Source: Bos javanicus
Lineage: Eukaryota; Chordata; Mammalia; Artiodactyla; Bovidae
DNA: 64,000 bases
Assembly: GCF_032452875.1 (NCBI RefSeq)
Contig: NC_083890.1
Span: 47,874,483-47,938,482 of the forward strand
Direction: 5' to 3'
Under the pieces are notes generated by a model. The model was not told the DNA's origin and did no database searches. It saw nothing but the letters and a program-made list of their open reading frames with translations. This document shows, in pieces, positions 10,490 to 22,356 of this stretch (within the stretch, counting starts at the first letter, position 1; each line of letters starts with the position of its first letter). The translations under genes and the position numbers were made by a program.

Positions 10490-11463
10490 CAAAATTCAGA
10501 AAAAAAATCCACATAATTTCTAATTTTAAAAAACTCATAGCAAAGTAAGAATAGAGGAGAATTTCCTAAGTCTATTCAGAGTATCTACAAAAACATTTAT
10601 AACAAACATTGTCCTTAATGGTACAGATTAAATGCTTCCTCCCTTAGATCAGAAATCTGACAGATTTCCAATGTCAGATTAGAAACCTACCAGAAACCTG
10701 AATGGAATTCAATATTACACTGGATGTCCAGCAAGCACAATAACAGAAGCAAAAATATAAGAACTATGATGAAAAATTTAAAATATTTATAGATGACATG
10801 ATTATATTCATGGAAATTCTAAAATAGTGCAGAGAAACATTATTAGACTATGTACATTTGCAAGGTTGCTGGATATAAGATCAATATCTAAAAATCAATT
10901 GCTATTTCTATGGGTACAGCAAAAAATAATCAGACACTGAAATTTTTAAAAGATAACAATACCACTCACAATAGGATGGAAACTTCAATACTTGGAATAA
11001 TTCTAATAAAAACATTCAAGACCCCCACAAACTGTAAAAGGTTACTGAGAGAAGTTAAAAGCAAACCTAAATAAACATTCTTGGACTGGACCACTCACAA
11101 TTAGCGAGAGTCAATTCATCCCAAATTGAGCTCTAAATCTGACAAAATTCCAAGTAGATTCAGAATTTCAGCACAGAGCTTCTTTGTGGCAACTGAAATG
11201 CTGATTTTATAGTATACATGGAACTACAAAGGACCATCAACAGCCGAGAAAAGCTTGAACAAATTTGGAGAACTTACATGCCAGATATCAAGACTTCCCT
11301 TAAAACTAAAAGACTCAAGAGCATAATATTGGTACAAGAAGAGAAAAATCAACCAACAGAGCAGAACAAAGATCTTAGACACAGACCCACACTTAAGTGG
11401 TCACATGATTTATGACAAAGATGCCACTGATGTGAATGGAAAAAGGACAGTATTTTCAATAAG
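10490..11463 (+). mobile_element. Old L1 ORF2 fragment
   Basis: Stops and frameshifts are frequent, but L1 ORF2 phrases remain on the plus strand: a diverged reverse-transcriptase motif region (ATTTATAGATGACATGATTA), GGATATAAGATCAATATC, then AACAATACCACTCACAATAG and AACTACAAAGGACCATCAA. This is the reverse transcriptase and downstream region of an ancient L1. Confidence 0.7.
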
Positions 11464-12065
11464 CGGTCCCGGGTCAACTAGGTTTTTTTATTCTTATATC
11501 TAAACTCTCTAATCTACGTCCATCGTTCTCAAATACCCAGAACTATAGAGTAGAGCTCATTCTGCTGGTCTAAATACTTCCATATCTCACAGGCTCTCAG
11601 CATCTAATCATGACTCAGACCTGTCCCAACCTGGACTCTTCTCCAAGACCCTCCTGACTGATTCCTCTGTTTCCAATCTCCGTGAATGGTTCAGAGAAGT
11701 GTGTCAAATTTAAAATTCTGGAAAACTGCTTTTGCCTTTCGACAGTTATTTTCTCTCCTGGGACAATTATATTCTATCTTAAAAACAGGTCAGAATTGAT
11801 GAACTTAGTCACATAAACAATAATTCAGTCTGGCCTTCTTCCTGGGGACTCCACCAGCATAGCCTCTGGGCAGCCTAAGGAAATCTTTCTCGGTTTTAAA
11901 AACCAACTCCACCACAGAATTGCCCTGCTTCCTTGATTCAAAGCTGCACATCTTCCAGTGCTAAAAACGATGCTAAAATTAGGATGAAGCATATGATCCA
12001 AACTGAGAAAACTATATCTATACAAAAAAACTCCCACTTTGCCTCTGTTTGTTTGCCTCCCACTC

Positions 12066-12085
12066 CCTCTGTTTGCAAACAGAGG
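12066..12085. promoter_or_regulatory. Perfect 20-bp palindrome with forkhead-like half-sites
   Basis: CCTCTGTTTG and its exact reverse complement meet at 12075/12076. The centre TGTTTGCAAACA holds two inverted TRTTTRC forkhead-type half-sites. A third CCTCTGTTTG lies in direct orientation at 12042-12051. Regulatory function is only a possibility. Confidence 0.3.
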
Positions 12086-13254
12086 AGTAAGTTGTGCTGT
12101 TGCTTATACCAGGAGGAACTGACTTTTCAATCTGGTAATTAATTCTCGCTTAAATGTCTTACAAAAGACTGCACCATGATAAAACACAAAAAAGAAAGTT
12201 ATCACACACACAGAAGACAGACTATCACTGCCAAGCGACATATACACGCCCAGAGTACAGAATTTCACAGCTAGCAGAGGCACGTGGGGCCGACCCATGG
12301 ACCAAACAGAACCATCTTTCAGACACTGAAAACATTTCTGTCTGGCTTCCAAGAGATGCTGTTTGACTTCCAGATATACAAAAGTGAATTAAGAGGTAAA
12401 GTATATCTTTAACCAAATAAGAAATACAGATGAGAACGATATTCCTAAAGGCCCCCAAATTGCACTATTAGTATAAAGGCACGTGAGTACCTATGAACTG
12501 AGCGGCATGCTACCATCATGCTGCCACACATGATAACAAAAGGTTGACAGTTAATCAGAGCAGCCTTTACCCTCCAAGTATGAAGACAGCTTAGCATGGA
12601 CGCGCTGCAGGAGAAAATGCAAAGTAAATGGACAAAAACACCACACCGTGACTAAGTACAACTACTTACCTGTGATTTAGTCTTTCATCGCCTCCACACC
12701 TTTCCTTTGGAAAAGCTGCTAACACATCCATGGTTGACCAATAGATCAATGAAGGTTTGCAGAGGTTTTTCCCACCAGGAGTCCTCAAGAGCCAAAGGCC
12801 TGAATTCTAACCGACACATTTTTACCCAGAGCTGTCTCCTGTGCTACCCAAACAGGAGCATCCTTGAGATGTTCTTATCCAAGCTGAGGAGTTGAAGATG
12901 CAAGACGTGCCATAAGGGGACCGTTTCCCTCCCTCTGGCACTTCACCTTGGGACTGTCCCCACAGCATGGGGGTGACTTTGAGTAAGCAGAGCACACTTT
13001 AGGCCTAATCTGGACTTGACACAATGTATATACGCCACATTTCATCCTCCTATAGCGTAAAGTGCCTACCCAGCTGTCTGATGCGGTCATGGCTAAACTC
13101 TAAGGAAGGGATTTGGGAAGGTTTTTCCCAAACTCTGAGCATGATATAACTGCCAGTTTCTACCAGGGTCATCATAAACATATAACAATTCCTAACATCA
13201 GATTTTAACAGCAAACTCATCTTAAACTACCAACCCCACTCCATACTACAGAGT

Positions 13255-13829
13255 TAAAAATGGGGGGAAGGGAGAGTTAGGGAGTCTGGGATAGACATGT
13301 ACACGCTGCTGTATTTAAAATGGGTAACTAACAAAGCAACTTCCCTGGTGGCACCGTGGATAAGAATCCACCTGCCAATTCAGGGGACACAAGTTCGATC
13401 CCTAGTCCGGGAAGATTCCAGATGCTGAAGAGCAACTAAGCCCCGGGCCATAACTACTGAGCCCGAGGGCCCTAGAGCTGGTGATCCAACAAGAACAGCC
13501 ACCCCGGTGAGAAGCCCGTGCACCACAATGAAGAGTAACTCTCACCACAACTACAGAAAGCCCTCGCCTAGCAATGAAGACCCAGCACAACCAAAAATAA
13601 TACATAAATTATTTTTAAAAATAAAATGGGTAAACAACAAGGACCTTACTACAGAGCACAGGGAACTCTGCTCCCTGTGATGCGGCAGCCTGGATGGGAG
13701 GGGAGTTTGGGGGAGAATGGGTACATGGATATGTATGGCTGAGTCCCTGCACTGTCCACCTGAAACTACCACAGTATTACTCAGCTATACCTCAATACAG
13801 AATAAAAAGTTAAAAATAAATAAACAGAC
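13255..13829 (+). mobile_element. L1 3' UTR fragment, split by a SINE
   Basis: The left part (13255-13337, ending ACACGCTGCTGTATTTAAAA) and right part (13641-13829, GGACCTTACTACAGAGCACA through CACCTGAAACTACCACAGT) are consecutive pieces of an artiodactyl L1 3' end. Confidence 0.85.
13338..13622 (+). repeat. CHR-type SINE inserted in L1, with 18-bp target-site duplication
   Basis: The head CAACTTCCCTGGTGGCACC, box-B-like AAGTTCGATCCCTAGTC and tail ACCAAAAATAATACATAAAT mark a CHR-type SINE. The flanks AAAATGGGTAACTAACAA (13317-13334) and AAAATGGGTAAACAACAA (13623-13640) are a target-site duplication with two mismatches. Confidence 0.87.
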
Positions 13830-14981
13830 TACAAAGAGCACATGTGTGCTTCTGGGTTGCCAACCCCCCTCCACTCCACAAGTTGCTCCAGTTCTTTTCA
13901 GGACTTAGATTTCATCTCTAGGCTTATTCTCAGGTTTTGAATAATGTATCAGCTGCTTCAACAAACACCATCTAGTCATCGCTGTTTTTTAACTTACCTG
14001 GTTCAGTGATTTTTTACCAGAGGCATGAGGTTTCTGCAGAGTTCACAGCAAAAGCCTCCCTTCCAAGCATCTTTCCTGACCCTCCCTGGGTCAGACTCCC
14101 TAGCTGCCCTTTATAGCAGGAGGTCTGACACAGAACTCCTTCAGCCCCAGCTGAGGGTATGACTCAGCAATGAAAATCCTGCCTTTTTTTTTTTTCTTTT
14201 TCAAGGAGGCCAACTCTTTTGCAACACACACGTCTTAAGCTGATCCATCAGATGCTACAAATTTCACTGAAACACAGATTAGACAGCTATGTTTCTTCAT
14301 GAGCTGGGAGAGTCCTTTTTAGCCAAGACACTCCAAGATGGTACAGATGGGGAGATGGGACCTTCCCCAGAAGGGGTCCCACGGTTCAATCTGGAGGCCT
14401 CTGAAAGAAAACGAGGAGGCCACAGGCATTCTGGGCTCCAGGCCACTGATAAGAAAAGACAATCTCCTCCTGGCCAACCTGGAACTCTTCAAAAGCACGA
14501 AATTCTCCCAATTCTCCCAGGATTTCCCCTTTCCTATGCACAAAAGTTAAACATATCCATCGCCAAATACTCCCGTCCTAGAAGGCAGAGCGATTACAGC
14601 TTTGACAGGGAGTCATCAAAGGTTGGGACCATTGGGGAGTCTGTTTTCCAAGCTCACTGCTGGCCTGGAGGAAGCCTGACACCAGCATCTGAAGCTCAAG
14701 GCAGCTGTTCACTTCTGGCTGAAGCTCAATGTAAACCTCACAAATAGTCTGCTAGCGTGTACTCTCTCTCTTTGGTAAAATAATAATAATTTTGAAAAAA
14801 AATTCATAGTCACAAAAGCTCCAATCCAGTGTTTTCACCATGAAGCTTATCCTTCAGAACAGAGGAAACTATGCTTTCCAAACAGAAGTCTGAGCCAAAA
14901 AGGCACCAGCAGATTATTTCCAACACAGAAAGGCAATGAGACTGATAATTAGGCAAACTGAAAGTCAATGGCTAAATTAGT

Positions 14982-15396
14982 CATAAACAGATGTGAGAGC
15001 TGGACCATAAAGAAGGCTGAGCACCGAAGGACTAATGCTGTCAAACTGTGGTGTTAGAGAAGACTCTTGAGAGCCCCGTGGACAGCAAGATCAAACCAGT
15101 CAATCCTGAAGGAAATCAGTCCTGAATACTCATTAAGGGCTGATGCCGAAGCTGAAGCTCCAATACTTTGGCCACCTGATGCGAAGAGCTCACTCACTGG
15201 AAAAGACCCTGATGCTGGGAAAGACTGAGGGCAAAAGAAGGGGATGCCAGAGGATGAGACGGATGGATGGCATCACTGACTCAATGGACATGAGTTTGAG
15301 CAAACTCAGGGAGATGGTGAAGGACAGAAAAGCTTGGTGTACTGCGGTTCATGGAGTTGCAAAGAGTTGGACACAATTTAGGGACTGGACGACAAA
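14982..15396 (+). mobile_element. BovB 3' fragment
   Basis: It starts in the TGTGAGAGCTGGACCATAAA block and ends at AATTTAGGGACTGGACGAC. It keeps the C-terminal coding region only, with stops. Confidence 0.9.
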
Positions 15397-16366
15397 ACCA
15401 AGCTATTCCAAAGAATCACTGAATACTGAATTTCTCTGAAATACTGAAAGATGAAAAGCTAGCAATGAAGAATTTACTTCTCAACAGAGGCCCTTAACAG
15501 TTAAATTGATCGATATATTTTAATTTAGGAGTGATAATCAGACATCAGAAAACTTCCCTTCCAATCTGAACTTTTGGTCTGTAATAAAGATCCCACAGTG
15601 GCTCTATTTCACTTATTACGTATTATCATGTGGCTGAGATTCACCTACAGCGGTCAGTGTGTATGCCCACACCAGCGTGTGTCCCCAAAGCCTGGCACGT
15701 CCTTCCTTCTCCACTTTCCTCATAATGGACCTGAATATGCATCAGGGTCAAATGTCAGCAGTGCTCTCAAAACAGTTCTTGTGTGGGGCAAAGTTCACAT
15801 TTGTTATTATTTTAGTGCGTGTATTGAGACAGACCCGTAAGTCCAGGAGAAACGAAACTCATTCCTTTGGACCTTCTTGGCCGAGACTTTTGGACCTTCT
15901 TGGGAAGTCAACAGACTTCCAGGACCAAAAGCAAGAATCTGGAGTTGGTTTATGAAACCCAAGCTAATAGAGTCCATAAACAAAGGGGTGGGGAGTTCCC
16001 TTCCCTTTGCATTCTCTTACTTTTATCTTCAGATTTACCATATTATTGCCAGAAAATCCTATCATGTGCCAAGTTCCCACTTGCTACCCGATGAGAACCA
16101 CGGGCAGCGCTGACCTCTGCCCCAAGCTCTCCATTTGACCAAACCACTCAGCTGAGCCCTAAGGACTAAGCAAAATTTCAAGGTCATGGGCTTGTTCTCT
16201 GTCTCTGTAGGACTGAAATAAAATGCTGTACTACTTCATCCCTTAGCCCCTCCAATGCTCTAAAAAATCACCCCATGGAAGGATTCTTTTACTTGCTAGG
16301 CAGCCCCAAGAACACAGTTCTTTTGTAAAATGGTGTGGCCTCATTTCAGGAAACAAGAATAATACA

Positions 16367-18166
16367 AAGAGGACACTAATAGATGGAGAAATATACCATG
16401 TTCATGGATTGGAAGAATCAATATAGTGAAAATGAGTATACTACCCAAAGCAATTTATAGATTCAATGCAATCCCTATCAAGCTACCAACGGTATTCTTC
16501 ACAGAGCTAGAACAAATAATTTCACAATTTGTATGGAAATACAAAAAACCTCGAATAGCCAAAGCTATCTTGAGAAAGAAGAATGGAACTGGAGGAATCA
16601 ACCTACCTGACTTCAGGTTCTATTACAAAGCCACAGTTATCAAGACAGTATGGTACTGGCACAAAGACAGAAATATTGATCAATGGAACAAAATAGAAAG
16701 CCCAGAGATAAACCCACACACCTATGGACACCTTATCTTTGACAAAGGAGGCAAGAATATACAATGGATTAAAGACAATCTCTTTAACAAGTGGTGCTGG
16801 GAAAACTGGTCAACCACTTGTAAAAGAATGAAACTAGAACACTTTCTAACATCTTACACAAAAATAAACTCAAAATGGATTAAAGATCTAAATGTAAGAC
16901 CAGAAACTATAAAACTCCTAGAGGAGAACATAGGCAAAACACTCTCCGACATACATCACAGCAGGATCCTCTATGACCCACCTCCCAGAATCTTGGAAAT
17001 AAAAGCAAAAATAAACAAATGGGACCTAATTAAACTTAAAAGCTTCTGCACAACAAAGGAAACTATTAGCAAGGTGAAAAGGCAGCCTTCAGAATGGGAG
17101 AAAATAATAGCAAATGAAGCAATGGACAAACAACTAATCTCAAAAATATACAAGCAACTCCTACAGCTCAACTCCAGAAAAATAAATGACCCAATCAAAA
17201 AATGGGCCAAAGAACTAAATAGACATTTCTCCAAAGAAGACATACAGATGGCTAACAAACACATGAAAAGATGCTCAACATCACTCATTATCAGAGAAAT
17301 GCAAATCAAAACCACCATGAGGTACCATTTCACACCAGTCAGAATGGCTGTGATCCAAAAGTCTACAAGCAATAAATGCTGGAGAGGGTGTGGAGAAAAG
17401 GGAACCCTCTTACACTGTTGGTGGGAATGCAAACTAGTACAGCCACTATGGAGAACAGTGTGGAGATTCCTTAAAAAACTGGAAATAGAACTGCCTTATG
17501 ATCCAGCAATCCCACTGCTGGGCATACACACCGAGGAAACCAGAAGGGAAAGAGACACGTGTACCCCAATGTTCATCGCAGCCCTGTTTATAATAGCCAG
17601 GACATGGAAGCAACCTAGATGTCCATCAGCAGATGAATGGATAAGAAAGCAGTGGTACATATACACAATGGAGTATTACTCAGCCATTAAAAAGAATACA
17701 TTAGAATCAGTTCTAATGAGATGGATGAAACTGGAACCTATTATACAGAGTGAAGTAAGCCAGAAAGAAAAACACCAATACAGTATACTAACACATATAT
17801 ATGGAATTTAGAAAGATGGTAACAATAACCCTGTGTACGAGACTGCAAAAGAGACACCGATGTACAGATCAGTCTTATGGACTCTGTGGGAGAGGGAGAG
17901 GGTGGGAAGATTTGGGAGAATAGCATTGAAACATGTATAATATCATGTATGAAATGAGTCGCCAGTCCAGGTTTGATGCACGGTACTGGATGCTTGGGGC
18001 TGGTGCACTGGGACGACCCAGAGGGAGGGTAGGGGAGGGAGAAGGGAGGAGGGTTCAGGATGGGGAACGCGGGTATACCTGTGGCGGATTCATTTCGATA
18101 TTTGGCAAAACTAATACAATATTGTAAAGTTTAAAAATAAAATAAAATAAATAATAATTAAAAAAA
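16367..18166 (+). mobile_element. 5'-truncated ruminant L1 with 12-bp target-site duplication
   Basis: The insertion begins inside ORF2 and runs through the stop and 3' UTR to an A-rich tail. It is bounded by AAGAATAATACA at 16355-16366 and 18167-18178. The open frame across the whole retained ORF2 and the perfect duplication suggest a young insertion. It lies in intron 2, antisense to BMP6, about 0.6 kb from exon 2. Confidence 0.95.
16372..17811 (+). pseudogene. L1 ORF2 C-terminal part (479 codons, uninterrupted)
   Basis: ORF2p of L1 carries endonuclease, reverse transcriptase and a C-terminal cysteine-rich segment, and copies L1 RNA at the target site. Only the region after the reverse-transcriptase core is present here, entering at D-T-N-R-W and running to a TAG at 17809-17811. 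Visible landmarks are the LPKAIYRFNAIPIK block, the KCWRGCGEKGTLLHCWWEC segment (the CX3CX7HX4C-type motif of L1) and IYTMEYYSAIKK near the end. Full ORF2p is about 1,270 residues, so this piece lacks endonuclease and polymerase domains and cannot mobilise itself. No in-frame stop occurs. The reverse-strand open frame at 16971-17432 is its shadow. Confidence 0.93.
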
Positions 18167-18286
18167 AAGAATAATACAGACATGGAAAAAAATAAAGTCT
18201 ACTGTTCTGTCGCATCTACATGATAAAAAAAATACATTTGAGACACATTAATTCATACACACACACACTCTCTCTCAAAGACATTA

Positions 18287-18376
18287 TATTGGGTTGACCA
18301 AAACGTTCATTCAGGTTTTTGACCAAAAGTTCATTCATGCAATTATCTTAATGACCTTTTTGGCCAACCAAAATAT
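18287..18376. mobile_element. Mariner-like MITE remnant
   Basis: TTGGGTTGACCAAAACGTTC at one end and GACCTTTTTGGCCAACCAAA at the other are inverted repeats of the mariner type known in cattle, with little internal sequence left. Confidence 0.78.
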
Positions 18377-18796
18377 ACGTATATATTGTATCACTAGCAC
18401 ATAGCCTTCTATTCACTTGACTCAGTAGCATTTGTAAGCATCCTCATATAATTTTCAAGTATGAACCTGTCAGCCACCCTCACCCTCCATTCAGAAGACA
18501 GCCTAAGCAATAGTGGGAACCAGTTCCCAGTCGGTTCTGTTTCTGATCACAAAGGGTGCTTAGTAATTACTATTCACTGGCTAGCTTCAGAAAAGAAAAC
18601 TATTGGGAAATCTTCACCGTAAAAGCAAAAGTATCTTCTCGCCCGCTAAACTAGCACTGGGAACACATCCCTCGTCACGCCCGTGGGCTGCCCTTGAACT
18701 CCAAGCCACCTTCCCCAGACACGCTTGGGGTTACAGGGTGATGGGGTGAGAAACGGGGCCCAGCCCGACCCTTTGGGGTTCCTTGAGCCTCCATAC

Positions 18797-18989
18797 CTGT
18801 GCTGATGCTCCTGTAAGACTTGGTATATGCTGATAAGAAAAGTTTGGTTTTTAAAACTGCCCACAACACAGTCCTTGTAGATTCGGAACTCTGCAGCCGT
18901 CACCGCCTCACCCTCAGGAATCTGGGATAGGTTGAACTTGAACTCTTTGTGGTGTCGCTGGCGAGGGGAGAACTCCTTGTCGTACTCCA
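18797..18989 (-). CDS. BMP6: BMP6 exon 2: prodomain
   Basis: This 193-nt exon follows an acceptor TTTAATCCTATAG ending at 18990, with a CT-rich tract upstream on the minus strand, and ends at a GTATGG donor (18796). It starts with TG, which completes a valine codon from exon 1, and ends with AG, which joins the A of exon 3 to make arginine. The reading is EYDKEFSPRQRHHKEFKFN, then LSQIPEGEAVTAAEFRIYK, then DCVVGSFKNQTFLISIYQV and LQEHQH. S-P-R-Q-R-H-H-K-E-F-K-F-N-L is diagnostic of BMP6 among its paralogues. N-Q-T is an N-glycosylation sequon in the prodomain. The apparent methionine just upstream is intronic and is not a start. The exon stands alone: intron 2 (17.9 kb) and intron 1 (more than 45 kb) flank it. 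Confidence 0.97.
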
Positions 18990-19844
18990 CTATAGGATTA
19001 AACGAGAGAGAGTGACAGCTGTTGTTACTTGGCTGAGTGCCACAGGCTCACCTCGAGCAAGTCCCCCGTTTTCATTCATAAGAGGATTACCAGTTACCCA
19101 TGGCTTCTGAGAGGGGGTCGGGGGTGGTGGAAGGAACCATGGGCTAGGCGGCCAGGCTCAGACAAAAATCCTTCATTTTACTCAAGGATTAAATACAACG
19201 CTTAGATTCTATTTAAAGACTTTAAATAGCTTAATCAGGTCGCATGAAAGCAAGTTATTTAAACGCTTCGCTTAAGGGGTCGTCATCTGCATGGGTGGGA
19301 GAATGGGGGCTTCCCAGAAGTTGCAGGACTTCAGGAATCAGTGACCGGGACTTGCCTCTGCCGTCTAGCCCCCCGCCCACCCCTCCCAGCCCCTCTTCTT
19401 CCAGTTGCCCTGGCCCCTCGGGTTGCTTCCTTCTCTCCCCACCAAGCAGCTGACAAGACCCAGGGCAGCCCTGAGCTGACCTTTGGTGGGGGTCCTGGTA
19501 GTCGGGGGTGCATTCCGCCTGGGTCTGAAGCTTTCAGGGTCTGCCATATTTTGCCTGGTGGCTGGTGGAAATTTTTGTTGAGGGGCTTAGTGTGAAGCTT
19601 CGTAGAAAACATTGTTCTAATTGAAGTCCACTGCTTCCTTCTCCTGGAGGAAACTGGGGGCTGAATAACTCTGCGAGGAGGGACCCTCTGAGTTTGAAGT
19701 TGCCGGGGTCTGCCTAACTTGTCTATGGAACCCAAGTATGAGGACAGAAATGTGCAAACACACCACCAATGGGGTGACATGCTGTTGTCCAAGGCTTTCT
19801 TAAAAACTGGGAAAGGATCGAATCGACACGTTTTTTCTTGCCCA

Positions 19845-19960
19845 TATTCTGGCTATTCCACGTGGTTCGCTGGATCTCAATACCCCAACCAGGGATGGAG
19901 CTGAGCCCCTGCAGTGACAGAGCCAAATCCTAACCATGAGGTCACCAGGGAACTGCCTGA
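19845..19960 (-). repeat. CHR-type SINE fragment, reverse
   Basis: CCCCAACCAGGGATGGAGCT (reverse of box B) and GGTCACCAGGGAACTGCC (reverse of the SINE head) are present; the body is diverged. Confidence 0.75.
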
Positions 19961-21139
19961 AGGCTTTTTTAAAATGAAATCTTTCCCCTGCTTTTAATAA
20001 AGCCAAACTACAGAAAACTACAAGCTACTGATTATCCTCCTTCCGGGCTGGCCTTCAGATGTCCACACAGAGTCCGAGGGAGAGAAATGCTGTCAGCCTC
20101 GTCGCTGTAGGAGAGAAAAACCAACACCCCACTTCCCACCACAAAACCCAACTCTTCTCCCCCGAGCTCAGAAATGCTTCTGCCCTGCTGTTCCTGATGG
20201 GTTTTTTTCTTTCTTAATGGCAACCACAGTAAGATCTCATGAGCAAATTAATCCTTGTTGGCAGAGTTTCTTCAGGGCTTGTGGGTAGGAAAAAAGAAGT
20301 TCTTTGCCACCTCCAGTGGCCCACTTTCTACCACTTGTGCTGTTCTCCATAATCACCAGAAAAAAGCTTTGCAGATTTAGTGTTTTAAAAAAAAAAAAGA
20401 AGAAAAAGCCGCCAATAACTCTTTATATGAGCTTGAGACCTCAATGGCATTGCAGAAGCTAGGGAAAGTTAAGCTATCCATCGGTATGGGATTTTCAAGA
20501 ATTTCTGAAACTGCCATGTGACTGTGCAACAAATCTTTTAGTTTCAACTTATCCCTTTGGAAGGGTAAGAGGAGAGGGAGTTGTTCAAAAAAAAGGGTAA
20601 ACTTTCATTTGTGTAAAAGAGTTTGAATATAAATATGAAAAACAAACAAAAAAAGAAGGTCCAGACGGAAAGCAAGTCACCATTTAGCCTCAACAAGAGA
20701 ACAGGTTTTTAAATTAGTGGCCAAGCATGAAAAGCATCATTGTTGGGGAGTTCATCCAAGGACACCCACACCTCATGGTGGATCACTTTTCTCTAAAACT
20801 GATCTGCCTTTTTAGTTTGCTGTGTTATCATCAGTGGTTAAAAGGTGAACCGAATCTGATTTCCCAAAGAGACTTTCTAAAAAACAGTCACAGAGCTATT
20901 CTATAGGCCTTCTTGGGTGCTGAAATTTTAGTATCAAGAAATGAAAGCATATTCTTAAGATTCTTTTGAGAGAATGCCTAAGAATTCCTCAAAGAAGTCA
21001 TTAATATAAACAACAGAAAAAACTATGAATGCAAACAAGGTACAAAGCAGTGACAAGGTATTTCAGTCAGGAAGAGAGAAAGGGACAGACATTTCAATAC
21101 ATGAGAAACGTTAGTCCTTGGAGAGGTATGCCACCCCCA

Positions 21140-21704
21140 GTAAACCAAACCTTCCTGCATTCACACCCCTGGGTGGTTGCTCTCCCCTGGGCTGGCTCTG
21201 TGACCTTCTCTGGACCAAGAAGAGGCAGCAACAATGGTTAGGAGTGACTCCTGAGACTAACTCGTAAGTTTTGACTTTCCTTCTGATTAGGTGTCTTGGG
21301 ATGCATGTCTGAGGCAAGATGGCTACCAGGTAAGAAGTCCCACTACTCTGAACCCCCTACGCTACAAGGAAGTCCAAGGTAACCATGTAGAGAGGCTGTG
21401 TGGTGTATAAGGACATGGAAGGAGAAGGGAGGAAGGAGGAGGGAGGAAAGAGTCCACTCAGTCCCCAGCCACCTCAGGGGGTCCGCCGGACGTAGTATGA
21501 AGACGCCATCTTGGATGTCCAACGCAGTGCAGACTTGGGATCACCCAACCCCTACCAGAGACCACCTGGCTGCAATTGCATGAACGCCCTCCAGGGGGAG
21601 CCACCCCATTCGTCCTCGTCTTGTCACGAGACTGTGAGAGACGATCCCTTGTTCCGAGCCACTAAGTCTTGGGTGATTTGCTACAGGTAAGAGGCAAACG
21701 ACAC
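21140..21704 (+). repeat. MaLR (MLT1-like) LTR remnant
   Basis: The right part ACTGTGAGAGACGATCCC, then GCCACTAAGTCTTGGGTG and ATTTGCTAC matches the 3' end of MLT1-type LTRs. The left part (GACCTTCTCTGGACCAAGAA, GATGGCTACCAGG) is less certain and the left boundary is a guess. Confidence 0.5.
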
Positions 21705-21905
21705 AAGAAGAGAAGGGAGAGCCGGAGAGGATGAGAGAGAGGGAGGGAAGGAGAGAGAAGGTGCGTCTGACCTTGCCAGGAAGGGGAGAAGCTGCGTGCA
21801 GTTCTTGAGAAGGGATGTCGAAATCCTGGGAGGCGATGTGTGTGACTAAGGAAGGGTCTTGGCAGCCGCTCGCAGACAGATGTGAAGAGAGAGAGAGAGA
21901 GTCTA
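21690..21905. repeat. Purine-rich tract with (AG)n
   Basis: GAGGGAGGGAAGGAGAGAG-type sequence is dense here, with (AG)8 at 21886-21901. It is low complexity, not coding. Confidence 0.7.
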
Positions 21906-22356
21906 AAAAGGAGAAAATAGAAGCGTAGTTCAAAGCCCTCCATTTTATTACCGTGTGAATTAGAACTCACGGCCTTATAATGTTCATTTCCCCAGTTCTC
22001 CTCAGTGTGACCCTGAAGGACTCAACTTCCTCCTGCTGTTGTTCTTTTATCCTTCTTGGAGGACATGCATGGTCTCCTCAGTCCCGCAGGCGTCTCTGAT
22101 TGCTGCCCAGCTCGTGTTAAGCTTTCCCACCCAAACGTTTTATGCCCCTTCCGTCAATGCTATAGCATCTTCCTCAATCTTCCTATGAGACCTCAGCTAC
22201 CAGTAACTGAAGTATGCTTGGAATGCCTCCTCTCTCCCCAAATCTTCTGCCCACAACTGAATTTACACAGTGCATTTGCTAATGTCTCATATAGATGCAA
22301 GAAGTAAGTACAATTAAATCACTGCCTACAAGTGTTTGAAGACTACCATAGTAAAA

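Larger units (their letters stand above)
918..18796 (-). other. BMP6: BMP6 intron 2 (17,879 bp)
   Basis: The intron is bounded by GTATGG (18796) and CTCTTCCAG (918). About half of it is repeats, listed separately. I see no exon, RNA gene or recognisable repeat in 918-1890, 2080-2785, 3297-3814, 4626-5439, 6750-7277, 8040-9885, 11464-13254 (apart from the palindrome at 12066), 13830-14981, 15397-16354 and 18376-18796. A 14-T run lies at 1289-1302 and an A run near 8158-8172. The 400 bp next to exon 2 (18376-18796) are repeat-free. Confidence 0.93.

Noticed and set aside
14289..14747. 152-codon open frame on the plus strand in intron 2
   Set aside because: No family resemblance and no conserved pattern, within plain intron. 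Chance is enough.
16971..17432. 153-codon minus-strand frame opposite L1 ORF2
   Set aside because: Antisense shadow of the L1 coding strand; a near-identical frame appears opposite the second L1 at 52991-53434.
18646..18990. A 114-codon frame starting at a methionine before exon 2
   Set aside because: The methionine codon spans the splice acceptor. Only 18797-18989 is exon; the rest is intron read-through.
19331..19792. 153-codon open frame on the minus strand, 0.3 kb from exon 2
   Set aside because: Rich in R, G and P from a C-rich tract (polyG on the reverse strand), no splice sites linking it to BMP6 in frame, and not part of the known BMP6 protein.
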